NCBI RefSeq assembly: GCF_000766865.1 | Contig: NZ_JNFA01000019.1 | Coordinates: forward strand, 124,001-188,000 | DNA from: Listeria booriae | GTDB taxonomy: Bacteria > Bacillota > Bacilli > Lactobacillales > Listeriaceae | Direction of reading: 5' to 3' | DNA: 64,000 nucleotides | Part shown: positions 63,493 through 64,000 of the stretch, piece by piece | Numbering within the stretch: the stretch's first letter is position 1 | Layout of the letters: every line of letters starts with the position of its first letter | Translations under genes and position numbers: made by a program | The notes under the pieces: model-generated | Database searches by the model: none | What the model saw: the letters and a program-made list of their open reading frames with translations, nothing else | What the model was told of the DNA's origin: nothing

Positions 63493-64000
63493 AGTTTGTT
63501 ACTTCGTCTTCTACTTTTTCTTGGTAGCGTAAAACTGGTTTTCTCGCAGCCTTCGTTTCATCCAGACGCTTCACATACGTATTGTATGGCGCTTCTTGCA
63601 CGATTTCTGGACTATCTTCTGCTTCTTTTGCAATCTTAAGCATCACGTCGATGAACTCGTCTAACGTTTCTTTCGACTCAGTTTCTGTTGGTTCAATCAT
63701 AATCGCCTCTTCCACAATGAGTGGGAAGTACACTGTTGGCGGATGGAAATTATGGTCTAACAGGCGCTTCGCGATATCCAATGTCCGGACGCCCAACTGC
63801 TTCTGACGTTTACCAGATAATACGAATTCATGTTTACAAATTTGATCAAATGGCAAATCATACGCATGCTCTAGGCGACGCATCATGTAGTTCGCATTTA
63901 ATACGGCATACTCCGTTACTTTCTTCAAGCCATCAGGCCCCATCGTACGGATATACGTATATGCACGAACGTTGATACCAAAGTTACCATAATAAGGCTT
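63491..64000 (-). CDS. gcvPB: Glycine dehydrogenase (decarboxylating) subunit 2, C-terminal part (cut by window edge)
   Basis: The C-terminal 169 residues of the P-protein beta subunit of the glycine cleavage system. The frame is open to base 64000, reading [39 protein letters not shown], a highly conserved gcvPB stretch, and ends after a charged tail. The PLP-lysine region lies outside the window. The true start is not visible. Confidence 0.93.
   Translation of the reverse strand, partial: KPYYGNFGINVRAYTYIRTMGPDGLKKVTEYAVLNANYMMRRLEHAYDLPFDQICKHEFVLSGKRQKQLGVRTLDIAKRLLDHNFHPPTVYFPLIVEEAIMIEPTETESKETLDEFIDVMLKIAKEAEDSPEIVQEAPYNTYVKRLDETKAARKPVLRYQEKVEDEVTN

Overview
The window is a low-to-mid GC Firmicute chromosome segment with 60 supported genes, almost all ordinary housekeeping loci, about four fifths of them on the minus strand. 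Gene content and order (pflA-pflB, glpP, mutL-mutS, ymcA-ymdB-rny, recA-cinA-pgsA, ymfM-I-H-F, a TcsA/BMP nucleoside ABC transporter, the LisRK two-component system, the bkd/ptb-buk branched-chain acyl-CoA operon, recN-argR-tlyA-dxs-ispA-xseBA-folD-nusB-asp23-accCB-efp-pepP, yqhQ, gcvPB) match what I recall of the Listeria chromosome around lmo1407 to lmo1350. LisRK, TcsA, type 2 IPP isomerase (fni) and the miniprotein Prli42 support Listeria. The MutS and BkdAA proteins differ noticeably from the L. monocytogenes sequences I remember, so a more distant Listeria species is likelier than L. monocytogenes or L. innocua. The genus is fairly secure; the species is not resolved.

Layout. 0-2.7 kb: anaerobic pyruvate formate-lyase genes with overlapping Rex-like and CcpA-like sites. 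2.9-12.4 kb: a ribokinase-like gene, glpP, mismatch repair, and the RNase Y neighbourhood (ymcA/ricA, ymdB, an acetyltransferase, rny). 12.6-20.4 kb: recA with a LexA/DinR box, cinA, pgsA, and the ymf operon (RodZ-like, SDR, M16 protease pair). 20.6-25.6 kb: nucleoside ABC transporter with its lipoprotein receptor TcsA. 25.9-40 kb: mixed-strand block with a P5CR-like gene, SpoIIIE/FtsK, YitT, tRNA hydroxylase TrhO, fni, acylphosphatase, YidC2, LisRK, gnd, an M20 peptidase and the 31-residue Prli42. 40.6-47.4 kb: ptb-buk-lpd-bkdAA-bkdAB-bkdB. 47.6-60.9 kb: recN to pepP (SOS repair, isoprenoid precursor, exonuclease VII, folate, transcription, fatty-acid and translation genes). 61-64 kb: yqhQ, a small membrane protein, a rhodanese, a pentapeptide-repeat protein and the 3' end of gcvPB.

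The most unusual structure is a family of non-coding, hairpin-rich elements present three times (2856-2979 inverted; 20417-20637; 32988-33349). All share about 19-bp terminal inverted repeats built on TGGGACA, and an inner stem whose base changes are partly compensatory. Two copies carry different nested inserts at the same internal CGCTCG site, which is duplicated. One copy is flanked exactly by a 23-bp direct repeat and separates the acylphosphatase gene from its apparent promoter. Another supplies the last codons and stop of the ribokinase-like gene. No transposase is encoded. Other points of interest are a recA leader hairpin, two CRE-like palindromes between tcsA and the transporter genes, and a 440-bp gene-free stretch after bkdB with a perfect 19-bp palindrome and competing hairpins.
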